Assembly (NCBI GenBank): GCA_964036315.1
Contig: OZ038485.1
Span: forward strand, 71,668,824 to 71,732,823
Source of the DNA: Acanthosepion esculentum
Lineage: Eukaryota; Mollusca; Cephalopoda; Sepiida; Sepiidae
DNA length: 64,000 nt
Direction of reading: 5' to 3'
The notes under the pieces: generated by a model
Database searches by the model: none
Seen by the model: only the letters and a program-made list of their open reading frames with translations
What the model was told of the DNA's origin: nothing
Translations under genes and position numbers: made by a program
In this document: in pieces, positions 1-11,874 of the stretch
How positions within the stretch are numbered: the stretch's first letter is position 1
Layout: every line of letters begins with the position of its first letter

Positions 1-645
1 TTTGTAAAACTTAAAATTTGCAATATAACTTTGTGAAAACTGTTGAAACATGCTAAAATCAATACTTTTCGATCGATAACATATCGATTTTCAATAATTT
101 TATTGGTTTTCTAAAGATTTCAATAAGTAAATCAATTTTTCGAACAACCGTGTTTAACGTTGAAAAAGAAGCCAAAACAGCTTGCTTTTACACCTAAAAT
201 TCAATATTTTTCAAAACTTTGTAAAACTTAAAATTTGCAATATAACTTTGTGAAAACTGTTGAAACTTGTTGAAATCAATACTTTTCGATCGATAACATA
301 TCGATTTTCAATAATTTTATTGGTTTTCTAAAGATTTCAATAAGTAAATCAATTTTTCAAACAACCGTGTTTAACGTTGAAAACAAGGCAAAACAGCTTG
401 CTTTTACACCTAAAATTCAATATTTTTCAAAACTTTGTAAAACTTAAAATTTGCAATATAACTTTGTGAAAACTGTTGAAACATGCTGAAATCAATACTT
501 TTCGATCGATAACATATCGATTTTCAATAATTTTATTGGTTTTCTAAAGATTTCAATAAGTAAGTCAATTTTTCATACAGTTTAACGTTGAAAAACAAAC
601 CAAAACAGCTTGCTTTTACACCTAAAATTCAATATTTTTCAAAAC

Positions 646-857
646 TTTGTAAAACTTAAAATTTGCAATATAACTTTGTGAAAACTGTTGAAACATGCTG
701 AAATCAATACTTTTCGATCGATAACATATCGATTTTCAATAATTTTATTGGTTTTCTAAAGATTTCAATAAGTAAGTCAATTTTTCATACAGTTTAACGT
801 TGAAAAACAAACCAAAACAGCTTGCTTTTACACCTAAAATTCAATATTTTTCAAAAC
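646..857 (+). repeat. Type copy of the 212 bp short-unit subfamily
   Basis: This is one of 45 short units in the window. They share linked changes: the stretch before the deletion reads AAGTAAGTC instead of AAGTAAATC, then CATACAGTTTAACG replaces CAAACAACCGTGTTTAACG (one substitution and 5 bp lost). Most also read CAAACC or CCAAAAAAGC where the long unit reads CAAGCC or CCAAAACAGC, and many carry ACATGCTG near unit position 50. The shared combination means a single founder that later spread. Counts by zone are 18 in 1-20,951, none in 20,952-31,152, 5 in 31,153-35,694, none in 35,695-40,894, 13 in 40,895-50,594 and 9 in 50,595-64,000. Confidence 0.96.
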
Positions 858-1074
858 TTTGTAAAACTTAAAATTTGCAATATAACTTTGTGAAAACTGT
901 TGAAACTTGTTGAAATCAATACTTTTCGATCGATAACATATCGATTTTCAATAATTTTATTGGTCTTCTAAATATTTCAATAAGTAAATCAATTTTTCAA
1001 ACAACCGTGTTTAACGTTGAAAAACAAGCCAAAACAGCTTGCTTTTACACCTAAATTTCAATATTTTTCAAAAC

Positions 1075-2530
1075 TTTGTAAAACTTAAAATTTCTAATAT
1101 AACTTTGTGAAAACTGTTGAAACTTGTTGAAATCAATACTTTTCGATCGATAACATATCGATTTTCAATAATTTTATTGGTTTTCTAAAGGTTTCAATAA
1201 GTAAGTCAATTTTTCATACAGTTTAACGTTGAAAAACAAACCAAAGCAGCTTGCTTTTACACCTAAAATTCAATATTTTTCAAAACTTTGTAAAACTTAA
1301 AATTTGCAATATAACTTTGTGAAAATTGTTGAAACTTGTTGAAATCAATAGTTTTCGATCGATAACATATCGATTTTCAATAATTTTATTGGTTTTCTAA
1401 AGATTTCAATAAGTAAATCAATTTTTCAAACAACCGTGTTTAACGTTGAAAAACAAGCCAAAACAGCTTGCTTTTACACCTAAAATTCAATATTTTTCAA
1501 AACTTTGTAAAACTTAAAATTTGCAATATAACTTTGTGAAAACTGTTGAAACATGCTAAAATCAATACTTTTCGATCGATAACATATCGATTTTCAATAA
1601 TTTTATTGGTTTTCTAAAGATTTCAATAAGTAAATCAATTTTTCGAACAACCGTGTTTAACGTTGAAAAAGAAGCCAAAACAGCTTGCTTTTACCCCTAA
1701 AATTCAATATTTTTCAAAACTTTGTAAAACTTAAAATTTGCAATATAACTTTGTGAAAACTGTTGAAACTTGTTGAAATCAATACTTTTCGATCGATAAC
1801 ATATCGATTTTCAATAATTTTATTGGTTTTCTAAAGATTTCAATAAGTAAATCAATTTTTCAAACAACCGTGTTTAACGTTGAAAACAAGGCAAAACAGC
1901 TTGCTTTTACACCTAAAATTCAATATTTTTCAAAACTTTGTAAAACTTAAAATTTGCAATATAACTTTGTGAAAACTGTTGAAACATGCTGAAATCAATA
2001 CTTTTCGATCGATAACATATCGATTTTCAATAATTTTATTGGTTTTCTAAAGATTTCAATAAGTAAATCAATTTTTCAAACAACCGTGTTTAACGTTGAA
2101 AAACAAGCCAAAACAGCTTGCTTTTACACCTAAAATTCAATATTTTTCAAAACTTTGTAAAACTTAAAATTTGCAATATAACTTTGTGAAAACTGTTGAA
2201 ACTTGTTGAAATCAATACTTTTCGATCGATAACATATCGATTTTCAATAATTTTATTGGTTTTCTTAAGATTTCAATAAGTAAATCAATTTTTCAAACAA
2301 CCGTGTTTAACGTTGAAAAACAAGCCAAAACAGCTTGCTTTTACACCTAAAATTCAATATTTTACAAAACTTTGTAAAACTTAAAATTTGCAATATAACT
2401 TTGTGAAAACTGTTGAAACTTGTTGAAATCAATACTTTTCGATCGATAACATATCGATTTTCAATAATTTTATTGGTTTTCTAAAGATTTCAATAAGTAA
2501 ATCAATTTTTCAAACAACCGTGTTTAACGT
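1075..2530 (+). repeat. Block duplicated at +2,810 bp, first copy
   Basis: Marker order in this block is reproduced at 3,885-5,340 with a constant offset of 2,810 bp: a short unit with CCAAAGCAGC (1,241 and 4,051), CAATAGTTTTCG, ACATGCTAAAATC with CGAACAACC, TTACCCCTAA (1,691 and 4,501), GAAAACAAGGC (1,882 and 4,692) and TTTACAAAAC (2,361 and 5,171). The offset equals 13 units minus 11 bp of short-unit and indel loss. The match weakens after about 2,530, where GCC versus GGC and then short versus long units differ. The first ~550 bp of the window look like a third, truncated copy of 1,504-2,050. Confidence 0.88.
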
Positions 2531-3884
2531 TGAAAAACAAGCCAAAACAGCTTGCTTTTACACCTAAAATTCAATATATTTCAAAACTTTGTAAAACTTA
2601 AAATTTGCAATATAACTTTGTGAAAACCGTTGAAACTTGTTGAAATCAATACTTTTCGATCGATAACATATCGATTTTCAATAATTTTATTGGTTTTCTA
2701 AAGATTTCAAAAAGTAAATCAATTTTTTAAACAACCGTGTTTAACGTTGAAAAAGAAGCCAAAACAGCTTGCTTTTACACCTAAAATTCAATATTTTTCA
2801 AAACTTTGTAAAACTTAAAATTTGCAATATAACTTTGTGAAAACTGTTGAAACTTGCTGAAATCAATACTTTTCGATCGATAACATATCGATTTTCAATA
2901 ATTTTATTGGTTTTCTAAAGATTTCAATAAGTAAATCAATTTTTCGAACAACCGTGTTTAACGTTGAAAAAGAAGCCAAAACAGCTTGCTTTTACACCTA
3001 AAATTCAATATTTTTCAAAACTTTGTAAAACTTAAAATTTGCAATATAACTTTGTGAAAACTGTTGAAACTTGTTGAAATCAATACTTTTCGATCGATAA
3101 CATATCGATTTTCAATAATTGTATTGGTTTTCTAAAGATTTCAATAAGTAAATCAATTTTTCAAACAACCGTGTTTAACGTTGAAAAACAAGCCAAAACA
3201 GCTTGCTTTTACACCTAAAATTCAATATTTTACAAAACTTTGTAAAACTTAAAATTTGCAATATAACTTTGTGAAAACTGTTGAAACTTGTTGAAATCAA
3301 TAGTTTTCGATCGATAACATATCGATTTTCAATAATTTTATTGGTTTTCTAAAGATTTCAATAAGTAAATCAATTTTTCAAACAACCGTGTTTAACGTTG
3401 AAAAACAAGCCAAAACAGCTTACTTTTACACCTAAAATTCAATATTTTTCAAAACTTTGTAAAACTTAAAATTTGCAATATAACTTTGTGAAAACTGTTG
3501 AAACATGCTGAAATCAATACTTTTCGATCGATAACATATCGATTTTCAATAATTTTATTGGTTTTCTAAAGATTTCAATAAGTAAGTCAATTTTTCATAC
3601 AGTTTAACGTTGAAAAACAAACCAAAACAGCTTGCTTTTACACCTAAAATTCAATATTTTTCAAAACTTTGTAAAACTTAAAATATGCAATATAACTTTG
3701 TGAAAACTGTTGAAACTTGTTGAAATCAATACTTTTCGATCGATAACATATCGATTTTCAATAATTTTATTGGTTTTCTAAAGATTTCAATAAGTAAATC
3801 AATTTTTCAAACAACCGTGTTTAACGTTGAAAAACAAGCCAAAACAGCTTGCTTTTACACCTAAAATTCAATATTTTTCAAAAC

Positions 3885-5340
3885 TTTGTAAAACTTAAAA
3901 TTTGCAATATAACTTTGTGAAAACTGTTGAAACTTGTTGAAATCAATACTTTTCGATCGATAACATATCGATTTTCAATAATTTTATTGGTTTTCTAAAG
4001 ATTTCAATAAGTAAGTCAATTTTTCATACAGTTTAACGTTGAAAAACAAACCAAAGCAGCTTGCTTTTACACCTAAAATTCAATATTTTTCAAAACTTTG
4101 TAAAACTTAAAATTTGCAATATAACTTTGTGAAAACTGTTGAAACTTGTTGAAATCAATAGTTTTCGATCGATAACATATCGATTTTCAATAATTTTATT
4201 GGTTTTCTAAAGATTTCAATAAGTAAATCAATTTTTCAAACAACCGTGTTTAACGTTGAAAAACAAGCCAAAACAGCTTGCTTTTACACCTAAAATTCAA
4301 TATTTTTCAAAACTTTGTAAAACTTAAAATTTGCAATATAACTTTGTGAAAACTGTTGAAACATGCTAAAATCAATACTTTTCGATCGATAACATATCGA
4401 TTTTCAATAATTTTATTGGTTTTCTAAAGATTTCAATAAGTAAATCAATTTTTCGAACAACCGTGTTTAACGTTGAAAAAGAAGCCAAAACAGCTTGCTT
4501 TTACCCCTAAAATTCAATATTTTTCAAAACTTTGTAAAACTTAAAATTTGCAATATAACTTTGTGAAAACTGTTGAAACTTGTTGAAATCAATACTTTTC
4601 GATCGATAACATATCGATTTTCAATAATTTTATTGGTTTTCTAAAGATTTCAATAAGTAAATCAATTTTTCAAACAACCGTGTTTAACGTTGAAAACAAG
4701 GCAAAACAGCTTGCTTTTACACCTAAAATTCAATATTTTTCAAAACTTTGTAAAACTTAAAATTTGCAATATAACTTTGTGAAAACTGTTGAAACATGCT
4801 GAAATCAATACTTTTCGATCGATAACATATCGATTTTCAATAATTTTATTGGTTTTCTAAAGATTTCAATAAGTAAATCAATTTTTCAAACAACCGTGTT
4901 TAACGTTGAAAAACAAGCCAAAACAGCTTGCTTTTACACCTAAAATTCAATATTTTTCAAAACTTTGTAAAACTTAAAATTTGCAATATAACTTTGTGAA
5001 AACTGTTGAAACTTGTTGAAATCAATACTTTTCGATCGATAACATATCGATTTTCAATAATTTTATTGGTTTTCTAAAGATTTCAATAAGTAAATCAATT
5101 TTTCAAACAACCGTGTTTAACGTTGAAAAACAAGCCAAAACAGCTTGCTTTTACACCTAAAATTCAATATTTTACAAAACTTTGTAAAACTTAAAATTTG
5201 CAATATAACTTTGTGAAAACTGTTGAAACTTGTTGAAATCAATACTTTTCGATCGATAACATATCGATTTTCAATAATTTTATTGGTTTTCTAAAGATTT
5301 CAATAAGTAAATCAATTTTTCAAACAACCGTGTTTAACGT
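3885..5340 (+). repeat. Block duplicated at +2,810 bp, second copy
   Basis: This is the partner of 1,075-2,530 with the same diagnostic variants at a constant offset of 2,810 bp. It lacks the AATTTCTAAT and AAAGGTTTC changes of the first copy's leading unit, so a few differences have accumulated or been converted. Beyond 5,340 the sequence instead resembles 640-1,100 at a different offset (4,752 bp, from the shared CTAAATTTC at 1,051 and 5,803), so two duplications of different register meet here. Confidence 0.86.
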
Positions 5341-7335
5341 TGAAAAACAAGGCAAAACAGCTTGCTTTTACACCTAAAATTCAATATTTTTCAAAACTTT
5401 GTAAAACTTAAAATTTGCAATATAACTTTGTGAAAACTGTTGAAACATGCTGAAATCAATACTTTTCGATCGATAACATATCGATTTTCAATAATTTTAT
5501 TGGTTTTCTAAAGATTTCAATAAGTAAGTCAATTTTTCATACAGTTTAACGTTGAAAAACAAACCAAAACAGCTTGCTTTTACACCTAAAATTCAATATT
5601 TTTCAAAACTTTGTAAAACTTAAAATTTGCAATATAACTTTGTGAAAACTGTTGAAACTTGTTGAAATCAATACTTTTCGATCGATAACATATCGATTTT
5701 CAATAATTTTATTGGTCTTCTAAATATTTCAATAAGTAAATCAATTTTTCAAACAACCGTGTTTAACGTTGAAAAACAAGCCAAAACAGCTTGCTTTTAC
5801 ACCTAAATTTCAATATTTTTCAAAACTTTGTAAAACTTAAAATTTCTAATATAACTTTGTGAAAACTGTTGAAACTTGTTGAAATCAATACTTTTCGATC
5901 GATAACATATCGATTTTCAATAATTTTATTGGTTTTCTAAAGATTTCAATAAGTAAATCAATTTTTCAAACAACCGTGTTTAACGTTGAAAAAGAAGCCA
6001 AAACAGCTTGCTTTTACACCTAAAATTCAATATTTTTCAAAACTTTGTAAAACTTAAAATTTGCAATATAACTTTGTGAAAACTGTTGAAACTTGCTGAA
6101 ATCAATACTTTTCGATCGATAACATATCGATTTTCAATAATTTTATTGGTCTTCTAAAGATTTCAATAAGTAAATCAATTTTTCAAACAACCGTGTTTAA
6201 CGTTGAAAAACAAGCCAAAACAGCTTGCTTTTACACCTAAAATTCAATATATTTCAAAACTTTGTAAAACTTAAAATTTGCAATATAACTTTGTGAAAAC
6301 TGTTGAAACTTGTTGAAATCAATACTTTTCGATCGATAACATATCGATTTTCAATAATTTTATTGGTTTTCTAAAGATTTCAATAAGTAAATCAATTTTT
6401 CAAACAACCGTGTTTAACGGTGAAAAACAAGCCAAAACAGCTTGCTTTTACACCTAAAATTCAATATTTTTCAAAACTTTGTAAAACTTAAAATTTGCAA
6501 TATAACTTTGTGAAAACTGTTGAAACTTGTTGAAATCAATACTTTTCGATCGATAACATATCGATTTTCAATAATTTTATTGGTTTTCTAAAGATTTCAA
6601 TAAGTAAGTCAATTTTTCATACAGTTTAACGTTGAAAAACAAACCAAAACAGCTTGCTTTTACACCTAAAATTCAATATTTTTCAAAACTTTGTAAAACT
6701 TAAAATTTGCAATATAACTTTGTGAAAACCGTTGAAACTTGTTGAAATCAATACTTTTCGATCGATAACATATCGATTTTCAATAATTTTATTGGTTTTC
6801 TAAAGATTTCAATAAGTAAATCAATTTTTTAAACAACCGTGTTTAACGTTGAAAAAGAAGCCAAAACAGCTTGCTTTTACACCTAAAATTCAATATTTTT
6901 CAAAACTTTGTAAAACTTAAAATTTGCAATATAACTTTGTGAAAACTGTTGAAACTTGTTGAAATCAATACTTTTCGATCGATAACATATCGATTTTCAA
7001 TAATTTTATTGATTTTCTAATGATTTCAATAAGTAAATCAATTTTTCAAACAACCGTGTTTAACGTTGAAAAAGAAGCCAAAACAGCTTGCTTTTACACC
7101 TAAAATTCAATATTTTTCAAAACTTTGTAAAACTTAAAATTTGCAATATAACTTTGTGAAAACTGTTGAAACTTGTTGAAATCAATACTTTTCGATCGAT
7201 AACATATCGATTTTCAATAATTTTATTGGTTTTCTAAAGATTTCAATAAGTAAGTCAATTTTTCATACAGTTTAACGTTGAAAAACAAACCAAAACAGCT
7301 TGCTTTTACACCTAAAATTCAATATTTTTCAAAAC

Positions 7336-8940
7336 TTTGTAAAACTTAAAATTTGCAATATAACTTTGTGAAAACCGTTGAAACTTGTTGAAATCAATAC
7401 TTTTCGATTGATAACATATCGATTTTCAATAATTTTATTGGTTTTCTAAAGATTTCAATAAGTAAATCAATTTTTTAAAGAAACCGTGTTTAACGTTGAA
7501 AAAGAAGCCAAAACAGCTTGCTTTTACACCTAAAATTCAATATTTTTCAAAACTTTGTAAAACTTAAAATTTGCAATATAACTTTGTGAAAACTGTTGAA
7601 ACTTGCTGAAATCAATACTTTTCGATCGATAACATATCGATTTTCAATAATTTTATTGGTCTTCTAAATATTTCAATAAGTAAATCAATTTTTCAAACAA
7701 CCGTGTTTAACGTTGAAAAACAAGCCAAAACAGCTTGCTTTTACACCTAAAATTCAATATATTTCAAAACTTTGTAAAACTTAAAATTTCTAATATAACT
7801 TTGTGAAAACTGTTGAAACTTGTTGAAATCAATACTTTTCGATCGATAACATATCGATTTTCAATAATTTTATTGGTTTTCTAATGATTTCAATAAGTAA
7901 ATCAATTTTTCAAACAACCGTGTTTAACGTTGAAAAAGAAGCCAAAACAGCTTGCTTTTACACCTAAAATTCAATATTTTTCAAAACTTTGTAAAACTTA
8001 AAATTTGCAATATAACTTTGTGAAAACTGTTGAAACTTGTTGAAATCAATACTTTTCGATCGATAACATATCGATTTTCAATAATTTTATTGGTTTTCTA
8101 AAGATTACAATAAGTAAGTCAATTTTTCATACAGTTTAACGTTGAAAAACAAACCAAAACAGCTTGCTTTTACACCTAAAATTCAATATTTTTCAAAACT
8201 TTGTAAAACTTAAAATTTGCAATATAACTTTGTGAAAACTGTTGAAACTTGTTGAAATCAATAGTTTTCGATCGATAACATATCGATTTTCAATAATTTT
8301 ATTTGTTTTCTAAAGGTTTCCATAAGTAAATCAATTTTTCAAACAACCGTGTTTAACGTTGAAAAACAAGCCAAAACAGCTTGCTTTTACACCTAAAATT
8401 CAATATTTTTCAAAACTTTGTAAAACTTAAAATTTGCAATATAACTTTGTGAAAACTGTTGAAACTTGCTGAAATCAATACTTTTCGATCGATAACATAT
8501 CGATTTTCAATAATTTTATTGGTTTTCTAAAGATTTCAATAAGTAAATCAATTTTTCAAACAACCGTGTTTAACGTTGAAAAACAAGCCAAAACAGCTTG
8601 CTTTTACACCTAAAATTCAATATATTTCAAAACTTTGTAAAACTTAAAATTTGCAATATAACTTTGTGAAAACTGTTGAAACTTGCTGAAATCAATACTT
8701 TTCGATCGATAACATATCGATTTTCAATAATTTTAATGGTCTTCTAAATATTTCAATAAGTAAATCAATTTTTCAAACAACCGTGTTTAACGTTGAAAAA
8801 CAAGCCAAAACAGCTTGCTTTTACACCTAAAATTCAATATTTTTCAAAACTTTGTAAAACTTAAAATTTCTAATATAACTTTGTGAAAACTGTTGAAACT
8901 TGTTGAAATCAATACTTTTCGATCGATAACATATCGATTT
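7336..8940 (+). repeat. 8-unit block, copy 1 (offset 1,731-1,732 bp)
   Basis: The block starts with a unit reading GAAAACCGTTG and CGATTGATAAC (7,407) and contains TCTTCTAAATATTTC, CATATATTTC-type, ATTTGTTTTCTAAAG with CCATAAG (8,301), and TTTTAATGGTCTTC (8,731). The same order recurs at +1,732 bp, falling to +1,731 after an extra A in TTTAAAGAAACCG near 7,488. The block is eight units including one short unit per period (7 x 217 + 212 + 1 = 1,732). Confidence 0.9.
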
Positions 8941-9067
8941 TCAATAATTTTATTGGTTTTCTAAAGATTTCAATAAGTAAATCAATTTTTCAAACAACCG
9001 TGTTTAACGTTGAAAAAGAAGCCAAAACAGCTTGCTTTTACACCTAAAATTCAATATTTTTCAAAAC

Positions 9068-10670
9068 TTTGTAAAACTTAAAATTTGCAATATAACTTTG
9101 TGAAAACCGTTGAAACTTGTTGAAATCAATACTTTTCGATTGATAACATATCGATTTTCAATAATTTTATTGGTTTTCTAAAGATTTCAATAAGTAAATC
9201 AATTTTTTAAACAACCGTGTTTAACGTTGAAAAAGAAGCCAAAACAGCTTGCTTTTACACCTAAAATTCAATATTTTTCAAAACTTTGTAAAACTTAAAA
9301 TTTGCAATATAACTTTGTGAAAACTGTTGAAACTTGCTGAAATCAATACTTTTCGATCGATAACATATCGATTTTCAATAATTTTATTGGTCTTCTAAAT
9401 ATTTCAATAAGTAAATCAATTTTTCAAACAACCGTGTTTAACGTTGAAAAACAAGCCAAAACAGCTTGCTTTTACACCTAAAATTCAATATATTTCAAAA
9501 CTTTGTAAAACTTAAAATTTCTAATATAACTTTGTGAAAACTGTTGAAACTTGTTGAAATCAATACTTTTCGATCGATAACATATCGATTTTCAATAATT
9601 TTATTGGTTTTCTAATGATTTCAATAAGTAAATCAATTTTTCAAACAACCGTGTTTAACGTTGAAAAAGAAGCCAAAACAGCTTGCTTTTACACCTAAAA
9701 TTCAATATTTTTCAAAACTTTGTAAAACTTAAAATTTGCAATATAACTTTGTGAAAACTGTTGAAACTTGTTGAAATCAATACTTTTCGATCGATAACAT
9801 ATCGATTTTCAATAATTTTATTGGTTTTCTAAAGATTTCAATAAGTAAGTCAATTTTTCATACAGTTTAACGTTGAAAAACAAACCAAAACAGCTTGCTT
9901 TTACACCTAAAATTCAATATTTTTCAAAACTTTGTAAAACTTAAAATTTGCAATATAACTTTGTGAAAACTGTTGAAACTTGTTGAAATCAATAGTTTTC
10001 GATCGATAACATATCGATTTTCAATAATTTTATTTGTTTTCTAAAGATTTCCATAAGTAAATCAATTTTTCAAACAACCGTGTTTAACGTTGAAAAAGAA
10101 GCCAAAACAGCTTGCTTTTACACCTAAAATTCAATATTTTTCAAAACTTTGTAAAACTTAAAATTTGCAATATAACTTTGTGAAAACTGTTGAAACTTGC
10201 TGAAATCAATACTTTTCGATCGATAACATATCGATTTTCAATAATTTTATTGGTTTTCTAAAGATTTCAATAAGTAAATCAATTTTTCAAACAACCGTGT
10301 TTAACGTTGAAAAACAAGCCAAAACAGCTTGCTTTTACACCTAAAATTCAATATATTTCAAAACTTTGTAAAACTTAAAATTTGCAATATAACTTTGTGA
10401 AAACTGTTGAAACTTGCTGAAATCAATACTTTTCGATCGATAACATATCGATTTTCAATAATTTTAATGGTCTTCTAAATATTTCAATAAGTAAATCAAT
10501 TTTTCAAACAACCGTGTTTAACGTTGAAAAACAAGCCAAAACAGCTTGCTTTTACACCTAAAATTCAATATTTTTCAAAACTTTGTAAAACTTAAAATTT
10601 CTAATATAACTTTGTGAAAACTGTTGAAACTTGTTGAAATCAATACTTTTCGATCGATAACATATCGATT
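9068..10670 (+). repeat. 8-unit block, copy 2
   Basis: This copy matches 7,336-8,940: CGATTGATAAC at about 9,137, CCATAAG near 10,051, TTTTAATGGTCTTC at 10,462. Small differences include AAAGATTTCC for AAAGGTTTCC and AAAAAGAAGCC for AAAAACAAGCC. The copies part company near 10,680, where this one reads TTATTGTTTTTTTAAAG. Confidence 0.9.
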
Positions 10671-11303
10671 TTCAATAATTTTATTGTTTTTTTAAAGATT
10701 TCAATAAGTAAATCAATTTTTCAAACAACCGTGTTTAACGTTGAAAAACAAGCCAAAACAGCTTGCTTTTACACCTAAAATTCAATATTTTTCAAAACTT
10801 TGTAAAACTTAAAATTTGCAATATAACTTTGTGAAAACTGTTGAAACTTGCTGAAATCAATACTTTTCGATCGATAACATATCGATTTTCAATAATTTTA
10901 TTGGTCTTCTAAAGATTTCAATAAGTAAATCAATTTTTCAAACAACCGTGTTTAACGTTGAAAAAGAAGCCAAAACAGCTTGCTTTTACACCTAAAATTC
11001 AATATATTTCAAAACTTTGTAAAACTTAAAATTTGCAATATAACTTTGTGAAAACTGTTGAAACTTGTTGAAATCAATTCTTTTCGATCGATAACATATC
11101 GATTTTCAATAATTTTATTGGTTTTCTAAAGATTTCAATAAGTAAATCAATTTTTCAAACAACCGTGTTTAACGTTGAAAAACAAGCCAAAACAGCTTGC
11201 TTTTACACCTAAAATTCAATATTTTTCAAAACTTTGTAAAACTTAAAATTTGCAATATAACTTTGTGAAAACTGTTGAAACTTGTTGAAATCAATACTTT
11301 TCG

Positions 11304-11320
11304 ATCGATAACATATCGAT
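11304..11320. repeat. Dyad in every unit: ATCGATA-ACA-TATCGAT (type copy)
   Basis: In the reference unit, positions 72-88 form a perfect inverted repeat with 7 bp arms and a 3 bp spacer; each arm itself contains the palindrome ATCGAT (ClaI site), and CGATCG (PvuI site) overlaps the left arm. The dyad is kept in most units; exceptions include CGATTGATAAC, CATATTGAT, CATGTCGAT and GGATCG alleles. No binding protein is implied by the sequence alone. Confidence 0.9.
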
Positions 11321-11323
11321 TTT

Positions 11324-11337
11324 CAATAATTTTATTG
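11324..11337. repeat. Second dyad in every unit: CAATAATTTTATTG (type copy)
   Basis: This is an inverted repeat at unit positions 92-105 with 6 bp arms (CAATAA / TTATTG) and a 2 bp centre, 3 bp after the first dyad. A further CAATAA at 121-126 could pair with the same TTATTG arm. Together 72-105 form a 34 bp symmetric AT-rich patch in each unit. Confidence 0.85.
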
Positions 11338-11395
11338 GTTTTCTAAAGATTTCAATAAGTAAATCAATTTTTCAAACAACCGTGTTTAACGTTGA

Positions 11396-11421
11396 AAAAC
11401 AAGCCAAAACAGCTTGCTTTT
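11396..11421. repeat. Third inverted repeat: CAAGC-(7)-GCTTG stem (type copy)
   Basis: At unit positions 164-189, AAAACAAGC pairs with GCTTGCTTT across a CAAAACA loop: five perfect pairs next to the loop, one A-C mismatch, then three or four A-T pairs. Several variants change it: GAAGC replaces CAAGC in many units, GCTTCC replaces GCTTGC in six, and ACATCTTGC, ACACCTTGC and ACGGCTTGC alter or weaken the pairs. Confidence 0.8.
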
Positions 11422-11666
11422 ACACCTAAAATTCAATATTTTTCAAAACTTTGTAAAACTTAAAATTTGCAATATAACTTTGTGAAAACTGTTGAAACAT
11501 GCTGAAATCAATACTTTTCGATCGATAACATATCGATTTTCAATAATTTTAATGGTCTTCTAAATATTTCAATAAGTAAATCAATTTTTCAAACAACCGT
11601 GTTTAACGTTGAAAAACAAGCCAAAACAGCTTGCTTTTACACCTAAAATTCAATATTTTTCAAAAC

Positions 11667-11874
11667 TTTGTAAAACTTAAAATTTGCAATATAACTTTGT
11701 GAAAACTGTTGAAACATGCTGAAATCAATATTTTTCGATCGATAACATATCGATTTTCAATAATTTTATTGGTTTTCTAAAGATTTCAATAAGTCAATTT
11801 TTCATACAGTTTAACGTTGAAAAACAAACCAAAACAGCTTGCTTTTACACCTAAAATTCAATATTTTTCAAAAC
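11667..11874 (+). repeat. Unique 208 bp satellite unit
   Basis: This copy is a short-type unit (CATACAGTTT) that has lost four further bases. It reads AATAAGTCAATTTTTC where its relatives read AATAAGTAAGTCAATTTTTC, so one of two adjacent AAGT/TAAG words is gone, as expected from replication slippage. I see no second copy of this allele in the window, so it has not been amplified here. It is the shortest unit present. Confidence 0.93.

Larger units (their letters stand above)
11233..11449 (+). repeat. Reference 217 bp satellite unit (matches consensus)
   Basis: This copy matches the consensus I built by eye and can serve as the type unit. Composition is A 83, T 80, C 32, G 22 (24.9% GC). Landmarks in unit coordinates: degenerate ~10 bp repeats at 1-60, including TGTTGAAACT then TGTTGAAATC at 41-60; PvuI-type CGATCG at 70-75 inside a dyad with arms 72-78 and 82-88; a second dyad at 92-105; A/T tracts at a roughly 10-11 bp rhythm from 88 to 216; AACGTT at 156-161; a stem-loop with arms 164-172 and 180-188 or slightly longer. 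The hexamer TTTCAA occurs four times and its reverse complement TTGAAA three times, so the unit is rich in self-complementary words. The start of the unit is a convention, since a tandem array has no natural first base. Confidence 0.97.

Noticed and set aside
1..5340. Assembly artefact producing the 2,810 bp repeat
   Set aside because: The copies differ at several sites (for example AAAGGTTTC versus AAAGATTTC, AATTTCTAAT versus AATTTGCAAT) and end at different neighbours, as real duplications do. Collapse or expansion elsewhere in the array cannot be excluded without reads.
11233..11449. CENP-B box in the unit
   Set aside because: The TTCGATCGATAAC segment resembles the left half (TTCG followed four bases later by A), but the required CGGG on the right is absent from the unit. 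No other part of the consensus fits.
11233..11449. Known satellite families such as alpha satellite or Drosophila 1.688
   Set aside because: The unit length (217 bp) and sequence do not match what I know of those families. I cannot search a database, so the family stays unassigned.
11233..11449. Bacterial-type terminator or promoter from the GCTTG stem and T runs
   Set aside because: The stem has only five clean pairs, is repeated about 296 times and is not next to any gene. The sequence is eukaryotic satellite in character.
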